From an uncultured Rhodospirillales bacterium (GTDB lineage: Bacteria > Pseudomonadota > Alphaproteobacteria > Reyranellales > Reyranellaceae): a stretch of DNA of 38,050 bases. Shown piece by piece: positions 36,364 through 38,050 of this stretch. The number at the start of each line of letters is the position of its first letter. Positions within the stretch are counted from its first letter, which is position 1. The stretch lies in NCBI GenBank assembly GCA_902825855.1, contig CADECW010000016.1, positions 6,691 to 44,740 on the forward strand, written 5' to 3'. A program made the translations under genes and the position numbers. The notes under the pieces were generated by a model. That model was not told the DNA's origin, made no database searches, and saw nothing but the letters and a program-made list of their open reading frames with translations.

Positions 36364-37157
36364 CGGCGGCGTTCGACGTCCACGACGGTCCGCGCCCCGA
36401 CGCCGAGACCATCGTGCTGTCGTCGGGCCTGGGCGGCACGGCGGGATACTGGATGCCGCAGCTTGCCGCGCTGCGGCAACGCTATCGGATCGTGACCTAT
36501 GACCAGGGCGGCACCGGCCGCACCGGGGGTGACCTGCCGAAAGACCACAGCATCGCGGCCATGGCCGACGAGGTCGTGGCCATCCTCGACGCCAGCGAAA
36601 CGGCAACGGCGCATTTCGTCGGCCATGCGCTGGGCGGCCTCGCGGGGCTTGCCCTGGCGCGGCGTCGGCCGGATCGGCTGCGCTCTCTCGCCGTGATCAA
36701 CGGATGGGCCTCGGCGAGCGCCCACACGCGGCGCTGCTTCGAGATGCGGGTCGTGCTGCTGAAGCACGAAGGCCCGCCGGCCTATGTCCGCGCCCAGCCG
36801 ATCTTCCTCTACCCCGCCGACTGGCTGGTGCGGAACGAAGCGAGCGTGGCGGAGGAAGAAGTTCACGGTCTCGCGGCCTTCCAGGGTGCGGCCAATCTCC
36901 AGGCGCGAATCACGGCCCTGCTCGCCTTCGATGCGCGGCCATGGCTCGCGAACCTCAGGCTACCGACTCTGCTCGTGGCAGCGCGCGACGATGTGCTGGT
37001 GCCGAGCGCGATGTCCGAAGAACTCGCCGCTTCCATCCCTGGCGCCCGCCTGCATGTCGCGCCATGGGGAGCGCATGCTATCAACGTCACCGAGCCCGAC
37101 CTGTTCAATTCCCTTCTGTTGGACTTCCTGTCATGCGCCAGACTGAAGGTCTCCTAA
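36360..37157 (+). CDS. rutD: RutD, alpha/beta hydrolase-fold protein of pyrimidine degradation
   Basis: The 265-residue protein has the alpha/beta-hydrolase fold. It reads like RutD throughout: [72 protein letters not shown] and [10 protein letters not shown]. As in E. coli RutD, the nucleophile elbow GxSxG is GHALG, with Ala instead of Ser, so ordinary serine hydrolysis is not expected; its exact role is still unclear in the literature. The start is a GTG that overlaps the rutC stop (GTGA). The last 25 bases overlap the next gene. Confidence 0.93.
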   Translation: MTAAFDVHDGPRPDAETIVLSSGLGGTAGYWMPQLAALRQRYRIVTYDQGGTGRTGGDLPKDHSIAAMADEVVAILDASETATAHFVGHALGGLAGLALARRRPDRLRSLAVINGWASASAHTRRCFEMRVVLLKHEGPPAYVRAQPIFLYPADWLVRNEASVAEEEVHGLAAFQGAANLQARITALLAFDARPWLANLRLPTLLVAARDDVLVPSAMSEELAASIPGARLHVAPWGAHAINVTEPDLFNSLLLDFLSCARLKVS

Positions 37158-38050
37158 CGCTCGAGGCGCAGATCGCGCGCGACCTCGTGTTGACCGCGCA
37201 TCCGCACGCAGAGTGGATGGTGCCGCGCCTGCACGACCGAAAACCGGCGCTCGACGTCCTGATCGTGGGCGCCGGCCAGTCGGGACTGGTGACGGCCTTC
37301 GGGCTGATGCGCGAGCGCGTGGGCAACATCCTGGTCATCGACCGCGCGGCCGAAGGCAAGGAAGGGCCTTGGACGACCTTCGCGCGCATGCACACGTTGC
37401 GCAGCCCCAAGCTGCAGACCGGCCCCGACCTCGGCATCCCGAGCCTCACCTTCCAGGCCTGGTATGAGGCGCAACACGGCGCCGAGGCCTTCGCCACGAT
37501 GAACCTCATCCCCAGCATCGACTGGCACGACTATCTGACGTGGTATCGCCGCCTCCTCGGCTTGCCGGTGCGCAACGGGGTTGCCGCGACCGCCATCGCG
37601 CCGGGTCAGCTGGACGATGGCGGCCCCTGCCTGCTGGTGACGCTTTCCAGCGGCGAGGTATTGGCCGCGCGGAAGGTCGTGCTGGCCACCGGCCAGGACG
37701 GCACCGGCGGATGGTGGATGCCCGACTTCGTGCGCCAGCTGCCGGCCGATCGCCGCGCCCATACCTGCGAGGTCGACATCGACTTCGAACGGCTGCGCGG
37801 CAAGGCCGTCGCAGTGCTGGGCGCAGGCGCCTCGGCGATGGACAATGCCGCGGTGGCGCTGGAGCACGGCGCCACGGTCGACCTGTTCTGCCGTCGGCGC
37901 CCGACCGGCGTGCAGCGCTACCGCTGGCTGACCTTCGCGGGTTTCCTGCGCCACATGAGCGACGTGCCCGACCTGTGGCGCTGGCGAATCATGGGCAACA
38001 TCCTGCGCGCTCGCGAAGGCTTCCCGCCCGACACCTATGCGCGGGTCATG
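37133..38050 (+). CDS. FAD/NAD(P)-binding oxidoreductase, truncated by the window edge
   Basis: An open frame of at least 306 codons starts inside the end of rutD and runs off the right edge. It has two dinucleotide-binding loops, GAGQSG at residues 46-51 (VLIVGAGQSGLVTAFGL) and GAGASA from residue 230 (VAVLGAGASAMDNAAVALE). Between them lies a segment PWTTFARMHTLRSPKLQTGP and VVLATGQDGTGGWWMP. This is the layout of class B flavoprotein monooxygenases and related NAD(P)H-using flavoproteins, but without the Baeyer-Villiger fingerprint. The overlap with rutD implies co-transcription. It is not one of the classical rutE, rutF or rutG products. The end and the C-terminal domain are outside the window. 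Confidence 0.85.
   Translation, partial: MRQTEGLLTLEAQIARDLVLTAHPHAEWMVPRLHDRKPALDVLIVGAGQSGLVTAFGLMRERVGNILVIDRAAEGKEGPWTTFARMHTLRSPKLQTGPDLGIPSLTFQAWYEAQHGAEAFATMNLIPSIDWHDYLTWYRRLLGLPVRNGVAATAIAPGQLDDGGPCLLVTLSSGEVLAARKVVLATGQDGTGGWWMPDFVRQLPADRRAHTCEVDIDFERLRGKAVAVLGAGASAMDNAAVALEHGATVDLFCRRRPTGVQRYRWLTFAGFLRHMSDVPDLWRWRIMGNILRAREGFPPDTYARVM

Overview
The window is a high-GC (roughly two-thirds G+C by eye), gene-dense chromosomal segment from a Gram-negative bacterium, most likely an alphaproteobacterium. The type of gene content (several luciferase-like flavin monooxygenases, Liv-type and spermidine-type ABC importers, a RND pump, and GMC and Baeyer-Villiger flavoenzymes) fits metabolically versatile soil or water lineages such as Reyranella or Bradyrhizobium relatives, but the genus is a guess. 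I see no tRNA, rRNA, CRISPR array, insertion sequence or prophage gene, and no intergenic gap longer than about 220 bases.

Layout. Positions 1-3350 hold envelope and unknown genes: a DUF4142 protein, a GH25-like lipoprotein, a TPR-like lipoprotein, an SDR that has lost its catalytic residues and a small secreted protein. Positions 3355-8309 hold oxidative enzymes: a GMC oxidoreductase, a divergent TIGR03617-type luciferase-like monooxygenase, a small lipoprotein and a Baeyer-Villiger-type monooxygenase. Positions 8445-10110 hold a membrane protein, a 24-residue single-span membrane peptide and an unknown protein. Positions 10191-18566 look like one catabolic module: an amidohydrolase, a luciferase-like monooxygenase, an HsaA-like flavin monooxygenase and a periplasmic binding protein on the plus strand, facing livF-livG-livM-livH on the minus strand. 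Positions 18778-21976 are three overlapping glycosyltransferase-like genes. Positions 21979-26273 encode a RND efflux pump with its adaptor.

The most interesting part is 26337-38050. Its right end (34087-38050) is a recognisable rutA-rutB-rutC-rutD core for oxidative pyrimidine ring opening, followed by an overlapping FAD/NAD(P)-binding oxidoreductase that runs off the edge. To its left lie a NIPSNAP protein and two tandem, closely related RutA paralogues (26738-28908). They converge on a minus-strand operon encoding a complete spermidine/putrescine-type ABC importer plus an isochorismatase-fold amidohydrolase (28950-33881). The combination of importer, two RutA-like N-C bond-cleaving monooxygenases and a RutB-fold hydrolase looks like a second, apparently uncharacterised ring-opening or amide-cleaving pathway built from Rut parts, beside a canonical one. 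Both paralogues carry Ser instead of Thr at the position of the RutA oxygen-pocket threonine, and they lack the C-terminal and pocket signatures of the canonical copy.

Across the window there are nine flavin-dependent oxidoreductases but no recognisable flavin reductase and no transcriptional regulator, so the partners and controllers of these systems must lie outside.
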